From Neoechinorhynchus agilis (taxonomy: Eukaryota; Acanthocephala): a stretch of 64,000 nt of DNA. The position numbers were made by a program, and so were the translations under genes. Where the stretch lies: positions 3,844,001 through 3,908,000 of the forward strand of contig CM121343.1 of assembly GCA_051530055.1 (NCBI GenBank). Direction: 5' to 3'. The stretch's first letter is position 1. Every line of letters begins with the position of its first letter. Shown piece after piece: positions 11,219-23,919 of this stretch. Under the pieces are notes generated by a model. It saw nothing but the letters and a program-made list of their open reading frames with translations, was not told where the DNA came from and made no database searches.

Positions 11219-12258
11219 CCCACAGTTGATTTTCATGCGTTCATTGAATACGTTTATAAGATTTTCCCTACCTCTACCATTTTTACAACGTTTTATTTCC
11301 ATTTTAACACGAGCGCAACACTCGCAAACTGAATTCCTTTCATATTCCTCCGCTCCTTTTTCCATACTGCCCAATATTCTTGGATATCATCGTCCGAAAT
11401 GAACCGAAGAAAAGACTTTACCTCACAAACTCTCCACGGCGCGAATAACCAAACCACTTTCCCCCACTCTACCGAACTGATTATAAACTCCAAAATCAAG
11501 AGCCACATTCATTTAACCAATCGGAATCTTACCCTCCTTCACCTACGGCTATCCCGTCTTTTGGAACCTTTCCCAATCACAAATCCGTCGTCTTGAAACG
11601 TTTCATCAAAGAGCATCTAAAATTCCCACAGTTGATTTTCATCCGTTCACTGAATACCTTTATAAGATTTTCCCTACCTCTACCATTTTTACAACGTTTT
11701 ATTTCCATTTTAACACGAGCACAACACTCGCAAACTGAATTCCTTTCATATTCCTCCGCTCCTTTTTCCATACTGCCCAATATTCTTGGATATCATCGTC
11801 CGAAATGAACCGAAGAAAAGACTTTACCTCACAAACTCTCCACGGCGCGAATAACCAAACCACTTTCCCCACTCTACCGAACTGATTATAAACTCCAAAA
11901 TCAAGAGCCACATTCATTTAACCAATCGGAATCTTACCCTCCTTCACCTACGGCTATCCCGTCTTTTGGAACCTTTCCCAATCACAAATCCGTCGTCTTG
12001 AAACGTTTCATCAAAGAGCATCTAAAATTCCCACAGTTGATTTTCATCCGTTCACTGAATACCTTTATAAGATTTTCCCTACCTCTACCATTTTTACAAC
12101 GTTTTATTTCCATTTTAACACGAGCACAACACTCGCAAACTGAATTCCTTTCATATTCCTCCGCTCCTTTTTCCATACTGCCCAATATTCTTGGATATCA
12201 TCGTCCGAAATGAACCGAAGAAAAGACTTTACCTCACAAACTCTCCACGGCGCGTCCA
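11219..12258. repeat. 405-bp tandem repeat, about 2.6 copies
   Basis: The motif cccacagttgattttcat starts at 11219, 11625 and 12030, giving periods of 406 and 405 bp. The third copy breaks off after cacggcgcg at about 12255. Copies are nearly identical, so the duplication is recent. Each unit carries matching open frames of 60-75 codons on both strands, but none resembles a known protein. Parts of the unit (tcaagagccacattcattta) resemble the sequence upstream of the LINE 3' end at 23290, so the repeat is probably derived from LINE-flanking or 3'UTR sequence. Confidence 0.85.
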
Positions 12259-12805
12259 AAATCAAGAGCCCTAGGATCCATCTTATAGATCGAGTGTTCA
12301 CGAGCACTGCGAACCAAACATCAATTGACAAGTTCACAGTTGCTGTAGGAAACCGAACTTTTCATCAAAGATCCCACAAGCTGTGCAATTTAGAGTAGAT
12401 GAGAATAAAACAAACGGTTAGCTATTTTGGTAAATGGCAACAAATGAAAATCTCGTAGCAACCCAAACGAGGACATTAAGATTTAATTTAATGTACGAAT
12501 ACGCCTATTATTTAAAGTCGTTGTCAAGGTGCAGACCAATTCATGCACCGAAATTGACAATTTTGCCTAAGATTCTATAGAAAAAACTTATTGCAGAGAT
12601 GTATCTTAGAACACAAATATTCGCCTCAGGCATTTTTGAACAATAACTTTGGCCTCAAAATGCGTAGGAGTCCTGAAATTGCTGGAGAATCGCCGTAAGC
12701 ATTATCCAGTTTTACGAGGTGGCAGCATCGATGCGGTTTTTGTCCGTTTTAAGAACTAATTAGGATGCGATTATTTTATATTGTTCTCTTTTTTAAGCTT
12801 TAAGA

Positions 12806-13069
12806 TCATTCCACGGTCGAAAGGACGGATGTAGTGTTCCATCCCCGCTGCAGAGGCAGACTTATGTTTTGTAGGAGGAATGTTCCTGATCTCGGATCGC
12901 CCGTGATTCGCCTCAATCTCTTAAACCGCTTACATTTTTCCTGCGGTACGAAGTGAATATGGGTGTTTGCGACTAAAAACGACCGATCTCCTAACATCCA
13001 AGTCCACAATGTCATCTGAACGTTGGTAGGATTTGGTCGAAATGTGAATAAATATTTAAAACTATCCAA
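12806..13069 (-). mobile_element. LINE 3'-end fragment
   Basis: On the minus strand the sequence encodes RITGDPRSGTFLLQNISLPL followed by a QRGW segment. This is the C-terminal end of the same non-LTR element found at 25345-28880, 37536-38010 and 45860-46810. Only the last few dozen residues and a little flanking DNA remain. It is a decayed, 5'-truncated copy. Confidence 0.7.
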
Positions 13070-14978
13070 TTGTTAATCCGAGTGGATATGTATTCTCAAT
13101 GGCGAATTGTTACACACTCGAGCTTTATTATTGAAATCTTTATTGCGAATTTTCAAGGCCTCCTTCTCAAGCATTGATTGTAAGCTCCTAAATATGTGAG
13201 TTCATCTAAAAATACGCTAATGTTGGAAAACAACACGGATCTAAAACCGAAAAATTCGTGCATTGCGGATTTTCACGTATAAAAAAAGGAAAGAATTCTT
13301 CCAGGCACATTGAAATTGCTTTTGAGCATCCTTGTTCGTCCATTTGCTTGGAGCATTTATTGCTCTATGGTTCTTTTTTCTTAAGTCTCTATTTCTGATA
13401 ATCGTTCATAGACTGATCGGAAAATAATCCCTTTAAATTTAACATCTTAATCTCATGGATTACCGAAGACTTTGGAGCTTATAAAGGCCCTTCGATTTAG
13501 ATGTATTTTTCGACTTTAAGGTAAAAAAAGTATTAGCTTTCATCTCCAAATTGCCATTGAACATTGGTCAACATTAAATTGGTCAAATTGTTTTAATTCA
13601 TTTGATATGAGCAAGGATCCGAAATCTGATAGACCGTTTAGTTTAAAGCGGATTTGATCCAAAGTCAAAGAAAGGAGTGTTAAGATTTGTTGAAAATTTA
13701 TATTTGGATTATGACCGTGTTTTTTATGTTGCTGTGATTGAAAGTAGACGTATCGCACGCGAACTGACTTGGAATTTGGTTTTGATTGATCAATAAACTT
13801 CAAATGTAAACGGCTCGAATTAAAAAAAATTGTGATTTAGTAATTCTGAAGTTCCGAACTTAGTTAAAATCTACATTTTACACTTAATTACTCATGATGC
13901 TACCGGTGCTAATGCTTATAAATCTAGATTTAAAGAGTAATCCGAAACAAATCTGAAAATTTTGTCTACTATGCTATTTAGGTTTGAATTGAATATCGAC
14001 AAGCCCGAATTTTAATTCGATGTTTAAAATATTATTTGATCCACTAACAAACTGAAATTGTTCATTTATTTGTTCTTTGGTGATTATAAAAATACTGTTT
14101 TATTATTCTAAATATTTCATCGGACTTCTTCAGCAGGTTGCTTGTAAGTACGAAATATTGAGATCAATAAAACAGTTTCATCGGTTTACCGTCTCTTTTT
14201 ATGGTTGTTGCCCTTAGTATCGAATAGCGTGTTTTTTTTGAAAAGTATTTAGTTTTACCAAGAGAGCCAATCCGATATGAAAAAGAGTGCCACTTTTGTA
14301 TCTTTTGTCTACAGATTGTGAAAGGGAATCAATAAATCAATCTCTATATCATCAAACAAAATATATCCATGAACAACTTGTTTAAAATCTACCGTATTTA
14401 ATTGGGATGGATAGAACTGCCTAAACGTTGCAACAATTTAGTAGCGAACTCCGAAAGCTATTCCATGTCTCGTCAAATACAAACTTAAAAACTGAACCTG
14501 CTAAAGTAAAGCTACGAAAGTTCAATGCAACGTTTTTTATGTAGCACTCTACTCAAATTTCCTTCAGATGTGTTAATGGTTCCGACCATTCTAGCCACTA
14601 CGACGCTTGTAATTTGCCCTTTTAAATTTCTGTAGACTTTCTAGCTTCATTATTTGAACTTCACGGTTGTTCATGTAGTCATCGCGGCATCACCACCACC
14701 ACACGGTGAGTCCATTTATTCAATTAATGAATTATAATTAAGATCTTGCTATGCTCATACAAACTACAAATACTTTTTACTGACACGGGTTTGCGAATAC
14801 AATGCCATTCATTGTTTCAATTTCTCGGTGTTTCTCTAAGGTTGTTTTTTGCGTCCGTATGTTGGTCCTTCTCATTGCTTTTATAACAATCAGATCTTCT
14901 CAAATATTAATCTTCGGTGGTCACCACCACCACCACCACAAATGTCGACAATAACCACTTATTATCGTTAGATTTTAG
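13070..14978. other. Intergenic region upstream of CNNM; foldback fragment at about 14060-14185
   Basis: No gene seen. At about 14060-14185 lies half of a foldback element (tttgttctttggtgattata, then gtttcatcggacttcttcagc) that is also present as a palindrome at 38051-38190. Two CAC-repeat clusters sit at about 14690-14702 and 14923-14940. The first is followed directly by gtgagt, and the second lies about 40 bases before the CNNM start. The gtgagt at 14704 and the ttttag at 14978 could bound a 5'UTR intron. Confidence 0.45.
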
Positions 14979-17900
14979 ATGTTGAGATCAAGGTTGTTCG
15001 CACTATTCATCCTGTTATGGATGAAATCCTCGATTTCCTATAGTTTTGATTCACACGCGTATATAAACGGAGTTATACCATTTGGTGCTTCCACGTTTTC
15101 GTCCAAGCAATCCGTAGGGTGGTTACTCGTGGACTGTAGTGATCACAAACTTATACTTTATGGATCAGGATTCGAAAAAGGACAAAAGATTACATCGGAC
15201 TCCCGTTTAATGATGTCCTTTACTACATCTGAATTTGGTTGCGATGCTGAACGGATTGAGCGTACGTTCTCTATTGTAGCACAATCGGATACAGTCGCGT
15301 ACGTTAATATCAGCTTGCCAAAAAAGGGGGTCAGATATTTCATTTGTTTGAGAATGAACGTTACAGAACACTTTTCAGTTTGGATTCACCAAGGTAGTGA
15401 GTCCACAAAAACCATTTTAATAAAAACAAGATGGATGCCAACGTGGTTGATGATTTGTATGGTATTTTCTCTTGTTGCAATATCTGGTTTATTCAGCGGT
15501 CTTAATTTGGGACTAATGTCGTTAACGCTACAAGATTTAGATATTATCATCAGCTCGAACGAAGATCCGAAGATGGTTGAACAAGCAATGAAGATAAAAC
15601 CAATAAGAAAACGGGGGAATCTTTTATTATGTTCAATATTGCTTGGAAATGTACTTGTGAACACGATAACCACCATAATGCTTGACGAACTTACCAATGG
15701 AATCTATGCGGTAACTTTGTCGACAATGGCGATCGTGATTTTCGGTGAAATCATCCCGCAAGCAATTTGCTCTAGGCATGGTTTACGCGTCGGGGCAGCT
15801 ACTGTCTTGTGGATGAAACTCGTTATACTCATGACTTACGTGTTGGCTAAACCATTAAGTTTTATATTGGATAAAGTTCTGGGGGAAGAAGCAGGTTCTG
15901 CTTACACTCGCGGACAAGTCGTTGAACTAGTGAGGAGAAATGTCCCTTCTATAAGTGACACCGAGCGCCATATTCTAAGCGGAATGCTAGCTTTAAATAA
16001 GCGTCAAGTTGGCGATATCATGATTCCACTTCGAAACGTATTTATGTTAAATGAAAACAGTGCCGTGAACCACGAGCTTTACTTTGATATATATCAACAG
16101 GGTTTTACACGGATACCCGTATATAAGGAAAATAGGTGAGCGAAAACAACCGATCTGTTTACTTTGTTTTTTTTAATGCTCTCAGCTTCCCTATGCATAA
16201 TCTAAATGAACTTTTCTATATATATATAATAATCCCCTTTGAAAAATAATAGATTTCGATACTAGTATTGTCGAAAATAGTGCTTATTCGCAATAAATTT
16301 AATTGCCAAAAATAGAAATAATTTACTCGACTTTTTTTATCAAATATTTTTCAAAGATAAATCTAAACACAGCTTATAGAGTTTCTATCAAATATTTCGA
16401 TCAAATTTCAAGGCTGAAAATTAGTAGAAAAATATATCATTTGAAGTAAGGAAATCAAAAAATCCATTATCAAGCAGCCGAATATTTGATATTTTGTTTG
16501 AAAAACATTATTCTAAACAGGATTAAATGTACTTAATTTTATAATACAAATGAGGACTTCCTGAAGATTCCATACAACCATTTTAATTGCAAGCCCAAAT
16601 TATGTCTTATTAAAATAGGTTCGACTACTGAAATTATTGACTAAATTGAGATTCTTAAAAGTACAATAAAGCGCGATACTCAAATATGGACATCTTATAA
16701 AAAAATTCGAAATGTCGTCAGCAAGATATTGTTATTATGTAGCCCGTTCGCTCGAGCAAAATTTAAGCTGAAGTATCGCAGTTTTAAATTAAAGTCATGA
16801 TTAAAAATAGGGAAAACGTTATTGGAATTCTTCACATGCGAGATTTCGCATTCGTTGATCCAGACAGCAGTAATCTTAAAGTTGCAAATATATTAAGTAT
16901 ATTTAACCATCCATTGGGTTGCGTTGAATCTGAAACCGGTATTATGAGTTTATTTGATACTTTTAAGCAGGGTCAGTATGAGTTCTCATATTTTGATAAT
17001 GATTTAAATCGATTAGGACAATATCATATCGCACTTGTTACAAGACAAGAATCGGAATATGGTACGACATGCGTAAAAATCGCAGGCATTGTCACATTAG
17101 AAGATGTAATTGAAGAAATATTTCAGTCAAAGATTTACGACGAATGGGATCACGTAAGTAAGTTAACACTGTCTTTTGAATGAAACATTGTAATTTTTTT
17201 TACTTTTCAGCTCCCAGTGATGATCCAGCTCTCAAAAAGAAGCGAATATTGGACTATTCTAGTTTTCTAAAACCAAAACATAAAGATTCGGAAAATTTTA
17301 TACCGCCTCAACAAAAAGTTGCCATATATCGATTTTTAAAGGAAGGTATATTTCCCATATACTCAAAATCAGTTGGAAGTATGAGCTACTTTTTAGTAGA
17401 GGCATTTAAGGAGCCCTTTATTTCATGCAGTGTTTTGGAAAAGCTTATTAATACACCACATTTATATGTGGAGCACAAGTTTAAAAAGCGAATGGGTCCA
17501 GAAAGCAACACACCTAATAAATCATCTTCTGATCTTTCGAGCTGTCGAGACCAGTATTTCCTCCAGCGGTTCGAAACTTTGTCAGTCAATAAGCTTTTGA
17601 GCCGCTGATGTATATGAGTACGGCAAGCCCGCCAATCACTACACTCTGATACTGAGTGGAAAGGCTCAATTGGAGACTGGTAAGGATAAGATCTTATCAT
17701 CGGTTGGACCGTTTAATCATTTTGGTATTTCTATCTTGCTCGATCCTGATGATGATGTTTACGCGTTAACTTCTCCAAGCAATCATGTACCAATCATTAA
17801 CCGGTTAATCAATGTTGACTTCAGCCTACGTCTTGAAGAGGATTTGACTTGTTTACGAATCACCAGAGCTGTGTGGCTCGCGGCGGTTCGAACATCCATT

Positions 17901-18122
17901 TTGCAGACTCAACTTGGAGAGTTTAACATTCCAGTCGAGGAAGCAAACCGCAAACTCGATGAGCAGATCGGTAAATTAATGGACAATGAAAGTCGCTCAA
18001 AACTTTCCCACCCAGATTCGTTCATAAAAACGGACAAAAATCTTACGATATCTAAGTTAACGTTTACTAATTATTGCTTAAAATTAGTAACCGATGATTT
18101 CAAATCTCAAAATCCAATATGA
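14979..18122 (+). CDS. CNNM: CNNM family (ancient conserved domain protein) magnesium-transport membrane protein
   Basis: Probable plasma-membrane Mg2+ transporter or regulator. Exons: 14979-16135, 16811-17157, 17211 to about 17600, then to 18122; introns of 675 and 53 nt. Domains in order: N-terminal signal-like hydrophobic segment; an extracellular domain; the DUF21 transmembrane domain (ISGLFSGLNLGLMSLTL, LLLCSILLGNVLVNT, and the family hallmark GEIIPQAICSRHG); a CBS pair, starting near DTERHILSGMLAL and ending in GIVTLEDVIEEI; and a C-terminal cyclic-nucleotide-binding-like domain (YGKPANHYTLILSGKAQL). The exon 2 donor is best placed after cacgtaa, giving T-P-S-D across the junction. Around 17560-17610 the frame must change by one base between exon 3 and the last part. 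No clear GT-AG pair does this, so either a tiny unusual intron or a frameshift is present. The start follows a ttagattttag acceptor-like sequence directly. Confidence 0.92.
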
Positions 18123-19064
18123 CTGGACGTAATGGACAGACTTGCGAAGACGACGATGAATTCTCACACGAAACGTCTAAGTTAATTTGAATCTGCCATT
18201 TCACCGCAAATAGATCAAATGTGTTCATAAGATGAACCGCCGTTGATTTATGTTAATTTTGTTAAAATGAGTAGTTGGTTTGGTAGACTTGTTTTTACAT
18301 TTGGGTAAAAACTCGTCTAATTTTTTTTACAAGTATGTTGATATCACTAAATGAAAGAGAGATTTTCGACTGCAACCAATCACCGACTAGTTCGCATAAA
18401 CATATATCTACCGGTCTTGTAAAAATCCAAAAAGGTAATTGTAACGTGATTTATGCCACAAATATTTTCTAACTTTTTTCAATTTTCTATAAATAAAGCA
18501 ATTGTATTTTAGTGCGTTTACGAATCGTAGTCGCCTAAAACTATTTTTGCGCCTACAATTTTATATACTATAATAGTATCAGATTTCTGTACTAGATTTT
18601 TCACTCTAAAACTTTTTTTTACGAATAGCGAAAAAATAAATTCATATTTCATTAAGTTTTAACGAGTAAATTTAAAGTTCTCGTTATTTTATTTATGAGC
18701 AACAATTAACGACATTGCCTATATTTCCTCATTACACTTTTCAATGAATTTATTTAACATTGTGTTTCGACGATTCTATCACTATATTTACAAACGATCA
18801 CTGATACGCTTGTTACCAGCAACCGCCTCATTTTCATTGGCTAATTTTTAGATTTTAATTTGTTGCACGATCATTGGACTTCCGTTCAAACTACAATTGA
18901 ATATAATATTCAAAAAATTCAAGTGATTGCTGACATAATTGCGACGACTAAACGTATCAGTCAAATCTCCTACACTGGATGTCGATTGGATCCGGCCTTC
19001 GTAATAAGTTATCGATGCCATAACGTCGGTATTCTCGCTTTAACATAATTCGAGAATACTGATT
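18123..19064. other. Convergent intergenic region
   Basis: AT-rich DNA between the ends of CNNM (+) and the homeobox gene (-). An aataaa lies near 18490. It presumably holds both 3'UTRs. No coding region recognised. Confidence 0.5.
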
Positions 19065-19865
19065 CTAAGCCAGAAATGTTTTTGTATATATTAGGCAATG
19101 CGGATCATCTTTAGTACTTCTTGACCTATTTTTAGGTCTTTTCGTTTGTTTTTCTCGTTTCTTCATCAAATTCAATTCCTTCTTCCTTCTTACTTCTTCC
19201 TCAGGGATCGGAATTCCACTGCAACATGTTAGTTGCACATTATGCGGCGGTCGCCCAGGTCCTTTTCTTGTATTTTCCAATTTACGCCACTTTGCTCTTC
19301 GATTTTGAAACCAAACCTAAATTGTAATTATTTCTTTCTATTAGCAGCAGCGAATCAAAATAAATGGAATTCGGTTTAAATTTTCGATGCAATAATGACT
19401 CTATCTATATATCATTCTGCGGAATCCCATGAAAGGCCACTTACATTTTTCAAAGGAATATTCGTTCGATACAATTTTGGAAAATAGCGAATATGAGCTT
19501 AAATGTTTCTTTTACCTGAATGCGTGATTCAGACAAGTTCAATCGTAATGCTAATGTTTCACGTAGAAATACATCGGGATAGTGGCTTTCTATAAAGCAA
19601 TTTTCAAGCTCCCTTAACTGCCAGTTTGTGAAGTTAGTTCTGCTCCTCTTTCTGCTTGATTTTCTTTTATCATATCCTGCTATTAAACTTTAATTCATTA
19701 TGAAAAAAGATCGATATAAATACCTTCAACGTTATCAATTTTGTCTACTTGAGTATTTGCAAAATACAGCAAATCTTTAGTTTCATCCAGCTTGGACATC
19801 GATGAATTTGATTTACTGATATATTTTATTGATTCTTTGACTTCCATGGACTGATTTTGTGTCAT
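19065..19865 (-). CDS. unc-4: UNC-4/UNCX-type paired-class homeobox transcription factor
   Basis: Nuclear transcription factor; in other animals this family sets motor-neuron identity and somite patterning. Three exons on the minus strand: 19865-19724, 19679-19516 and 19316-19065 (introns 44 and 199 nt), giving 185 residues in a continuous frame. The homeodomain begins [17 protein letters not shown], continues with [17 protein letters not shown] and ends [14 protein letters not shown]. The second intron splits it exactly between SRIQ and VWFQN, the classic homeobox intron position. Directly after it comes the UNC-4/UNCX signature [13 protein letters not shown], then [12 protein letters not shown], then a lysine-rich tail. 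The start is the first in-frame ATG; a further upstream coding exon is possible, because the frame is open for about 50 more bases with only non-ATG codons. I see no octapeptide-like repressor motif. Confidence 0.9.
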
Positions 19866-19895
19866 ATTTTTATTAGCAGTTATAGATTTCTTCAA

Positions 19896-20989
19896 ACAAA
19901 AATGACTGATAATTTTCTAGACTCAACTTATAAGTTGTTTTAATCAAACAACAGTTTGCAGAGCATTGCTGTATTATCCAGAAGATCGTTTGCTTATGGT
20001 TTTGCGGCTGTATACGGTACAAGATTTCGACAAGGCAGCACTGCATGCAAAAGAATGTGTGTGTGTATGAAACGATGGCCTCAAACTTGTTTAATTTCGA
20101 GCAGTTGAAGTCTTTCCGTAACGCGCAAATGCGTGCATGTATTTGCTTTGCATATTAATAAGGCAGTACACCCGCCAATCAAATGACAGAACAAGTCAGA
20201 GCGTTTCATTAATTTATTCAAAATTGATTATGTTGTGTCTACCATTACGCGTAGAATTTGCTAGTTTTGAGCATTCAGGTCGCAATTTCTGATTCAAAGC
20301 ACTAGACAACATGTTCTCATCTGCATTTCATTATCGTTCCACATTTTTAAGTCTGTTCTCCAATTTTTAAATAAAACTTAAAAACATTTATTCGAAACAA
20401 ATGTAAAAAATTTAACCCCAAGTGACGAAATTTAAATTATTTTTAGATCTTTTTTTTACAAAATATAGCACAATAATTATTCTATCTGTATGTTTTTATT
20501 AATAATTACAAAGACTAATTGAAAGCGGTAAGATGAAAAGATGTGAACAGCTCTCAGCTGACAAAGCTCTCGAATTTCAATTATATCAGTAAGTCGCAGT
20601 AGAAAAAACATAAATATCGTAAAATCTAAGCTTAAGCACACATGCCGTTGTCATATTTGTCCCCGGATGGATTTTTTACTTTTATATCCCTAAACATCAA
20701 TTATAGTGCTCAAAGTAATATTTCGCGCTTTAGTGGTATATGGTTCCAAACTTTAAGAATTTTTTAGTGTTTTATCATTTTAATCTGATTCAATAAGAAT
20801 GAATGCTAGTTTTAAGACGAATCAGTCAATAAATCGTTAGCTGTTTAGATGACAATAATTTTGTATCATCACAGTTACGCTTAATGCTTTGTACTTACCG
20901 AAAGATAACTACAAATTTTAATTCGGATTTAACGAATCATTTATTATCGATTTTAAATCTAAGATTTAAACTTCAACAAATCAACCTTT
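19896..20989. other. Upstream region of the homeobox gene, no gene seen
   Basis: AT-rich non-coding DNA that probably includes the promoter of the minus-strand homeobox gene. No element or coding segment was recognised. Confidence 0.45.
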
Positions 20990-21610
20990 TAAAACTGAAA
21001 ACATTGCTGCTAATCACTTATTTTAAAATATTTACAATATGCTTGAATTAATTGCCGAATTTCTTTGATTAAAATTTATTTAATGTGGTTTTTAGGTCTA
21101 ACATTTAAATTGGCTTTTTAAGACTGAAAACATTGCTGCTGATCACTTATTTTAAAATATTCACAATATGCTTGAATCGATTGCCGAATTGTTTTAATCA
21201 AAATTTATTTAGTGTGGTTTTTAGGTCTAACATTTAAATTGACTTTTTAAGACTGAACACATTGGTGCTAATCACTCATTTTAAAATATTTACAATATGC
21301 TTGAATCGATTGCCGAATTGTTTTAATCAAAATTTATTTAGTGTGGTTTTTAATTCTAACATTTAAATTGACTTTTTAAGGCTGAAAACATTGCTGCTGA
21401 TCATTTATTTTAAAATATTGACAATATGCTTGAATCGATTGCCGAATTTCTTTTATTAAATTTTATTTAATGTGGTTTTTAGGTCTAACATTTAAATTGA
21501 CTTTTTAAGACTGAAAACATTGCTGCTAATCACTTATTTTAAAATATTTACAATATGCTTGAATTAATTGCCGAATTTCTTTGATTAAAATTTATTTAGT
21601 GTGGACATCC
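20990..21610. repeat. 129-bp tandem repeat, about 4.8 copies
   Basis: The phrase actgaaaacattgctgct recurs at about 20994, 21123, 21252, 21381 and 21510, each followed by ttttaaaatatttacaatat and tgcttgaat. The period is 128-129 bp with a few percent divergence. It is not coding and looks like a local satellite. Confidence 0.85.
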
Positions 21611-22275
21611 AAAATTTGATACCCTGGAAATTTGAATATTAATGCTGCGATTGCTATAGTCATGCAGCAACTTTCATAATATGAGACGATACGAATGATA
21701 TGTAACACAAGTTATCAACGAATGGGATGATTGTCAGTTTACTTTTAATCCTATTAGATCGCTATAGCATTGTGGTTGTCAAAATAATACACAAGTTGAG
21801 AGCAAAGCAGCTCATATTTGCCATGTAACCGTATTTCAAATGCAAAGTAAAAAATATTTCGAGCTTAAATATTCTTCGAATGTCTTTGCGCACACAGATC
21901 AATTTAATTCTAATTGCTCGAATCATCTCACTCGCTTCGACGAATTATTATTTTTTTACGCACTTTTGTAAGAATTTCAAGAATTAACTGGAAAACCCCA
22001 AATTATACAGTTACAGATCATAAATTTTCAGCGATTTTGAAGAATGATCAACTATTTACATGTATATAAAGATGCAAAAACCCATGATGGTCTTTTTGCT
22101 ATCGTCGATAAATCTATATTTAATACATGTTTTCCGTGAAATATAGAAATTTGACCAATTGGCTTACCTAAATCTTTTCTATTTTATACCAAATTTTATT
22201 TTTTGTCGATTGTTGTAAAGTACGTTAGATTATTCATTTTCGTTTGCTTCTAATAGAAATATTTAACGATTGAAT
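21611..22275. other. No gene recognised
   Basis: AT-rich stretch between a tandem repeat and a foldback element. Nothing supportable was seen in it. Confidence 0.45.
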
Positions 22276-22837
22276 TGTTCATGTTTGTTTATGTCGGAAA
22301 ATTGAAGGAATTTTACTTGTATTTTCCTCTATAAACAACCTTAATAAAGGCATAGGATTGTGCCGAAATATCGTACCTAATAAAATTCCTTCAGTTTTCC
22401 GCCGCAAACAAACACACAGAAATTTCATGGCGGAAAATTGAAGGAATTTAATTAAATCCAACATTTCGGCACAATCTTATGCATTTATCATAGTCGTTTG
22501 CGACTTTTCTTTTATATGTAAACTAGCATACACAAACTAGCTAAAAGCATAAGATTGTGTTTGAAGATTGAACTGTTCGTATGGTGGTTATGGGGCGAAA
22601 AAGTTGAAGATTTTTAAAATCCGATTGGTTTCGGCACAATCTTGTACGCCTTTTGGTCAAGGTTGCTTATAAGCTTTTTAAATAATTTAAAAGTTTACAA
22701 GCAACTTTGATAAACGCGTACAAGATTGCCGAAATCAATCGGATTTTAAAATTAAAATCATTTCAACTTCTTCGCCATCAAAGAACCTACGCAGAAAATT
22801 GTGCCGTTCAATTTTCCGCCATATAAAAACATGAACA
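22276..22837. repeat. Composite nested foldback element
   Basis: The outermost arms match: gttcatgtttgtttatg at 22276 is paired with the inverse of catataaaaacatgaac near 22837. Inside is a second foldback (22594-22783) whose arms read aaaatccgattggtttcggc and its inverse. A third inverted pair, around aattgaaggaatttta and its inverse, lies at 22290-22450. The phrase cacaatcttgtacgcctttt relates it to fragments at 7710 and to the 311-bp repeats at 40890-41650. It is probably a non-autonomous DNA element family that has inserted into itself. Confidence 0.75.
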
Positions 22838-23204
22838 AATTCAATCTGCATACAGATATAGAAATGTTTGTAACTCGTGGATATAATGAAATAAATCTTA
22901 TTGTTAAACATTAATCTATTCGTTCCCTTATTTAAGAATTATGTTACGATTTTCAAATTTTTCACATGTTGTATAAATATAGGATTTCAAAATGTAGCTG
23001 GCAAGTGCCTTCAAAAACTAGCTGAAAAAAAATATTTTCAACTATTGAGGATGAACCCAGCAAGATCAATGATGAAATTAATCATAGTTTTTAATGTTTG
23101 GACTCGTGCCACAATGCAATCGTTGGGATAAATGTAACTGCGAATTCGTGTCTTAGAAAATAATGACCATTTATTGCTTTTCCACAACGGCCGTAAAACT
23201 AGAA

Positions 23205-23460
23205 ACACCAGGTTTCAACCACCAACCTTCCTAATCTGATTGGATATTTCCCCGTCCGACCGGACCTGTTATAGACTTCAAAATCAACTGCCACATTCAT
23301 TTAAAAAATCATCATTCACACCACCGTCCTTCTGGATCACTCTGCTGCCTTAGTGGTGTAACGGTCGAAAGGACGGATGCAGCGTTCCCTCCCCGTTGAA
23401 CAGTCAGACTTATGTTTTGTAGGAGGAATGCTCCTGATCTCGGATCGCCAGACAACAACA
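23205..23460 (-). mobile_element. LINE 3'-end fragment
   Basis: The reverse strand reads through atcaggagcattcctcctac and cataagtctgac to a cgttacaccactaaggcagc tail. This is the terminal coding and 3' flank of the LINE family described at 25345-28880. The same tail occurs at 7610-7660. It is a short truncated relic. The stretch 22838-23204 before it holds nothing recognisable. Confidence 0.6.
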
Positions 23461-23919
23461 GTCAATACTTATTTTATAGGTCACAGAGCTTTAAGTTGCC
23501 CCAGTAATTGCATTTTACGTTTCGTACCACTTTTGCTGCGATAAATAACAAATTAATCGTTATATTTCAACTATTGCAATCAATATGTTTTAAGTAAGTC
23601 CTCTACGAGGGTCTTCTTCACAATTGTTTCTAGGTTTTTGTAACGTAGTTCTTAATTCCCATGTAGAGGACTCTTTACTTCGCCTTGACGAAAATAATTT
23701 ATGGATAACATCTTTACAGTGGAACTGAATTCCGCAATGAGTGATTTTACCGCAAACGATGAGATAAAAAAATAACTAAGGTACCAAACACGTAGAAATT
23801 ATTGTGCCTTTGCTTTGACTTAATTATGTACATTTTTCATCATTATATAGCCAATCATGTTGCAAGAACATCGGGCAATGAAGGAACTACGATATTTCGG
23901 TGTTTCAAAGGTGCATTGT
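23461..23919. other. Short palindrome, otherwise nothing seen
   Basis: At about 23599-23672 an imperfect inverted repeat pairs agtcctctacgag with atgtagaggact. No coding region was recognised. Confidence 0.35.
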
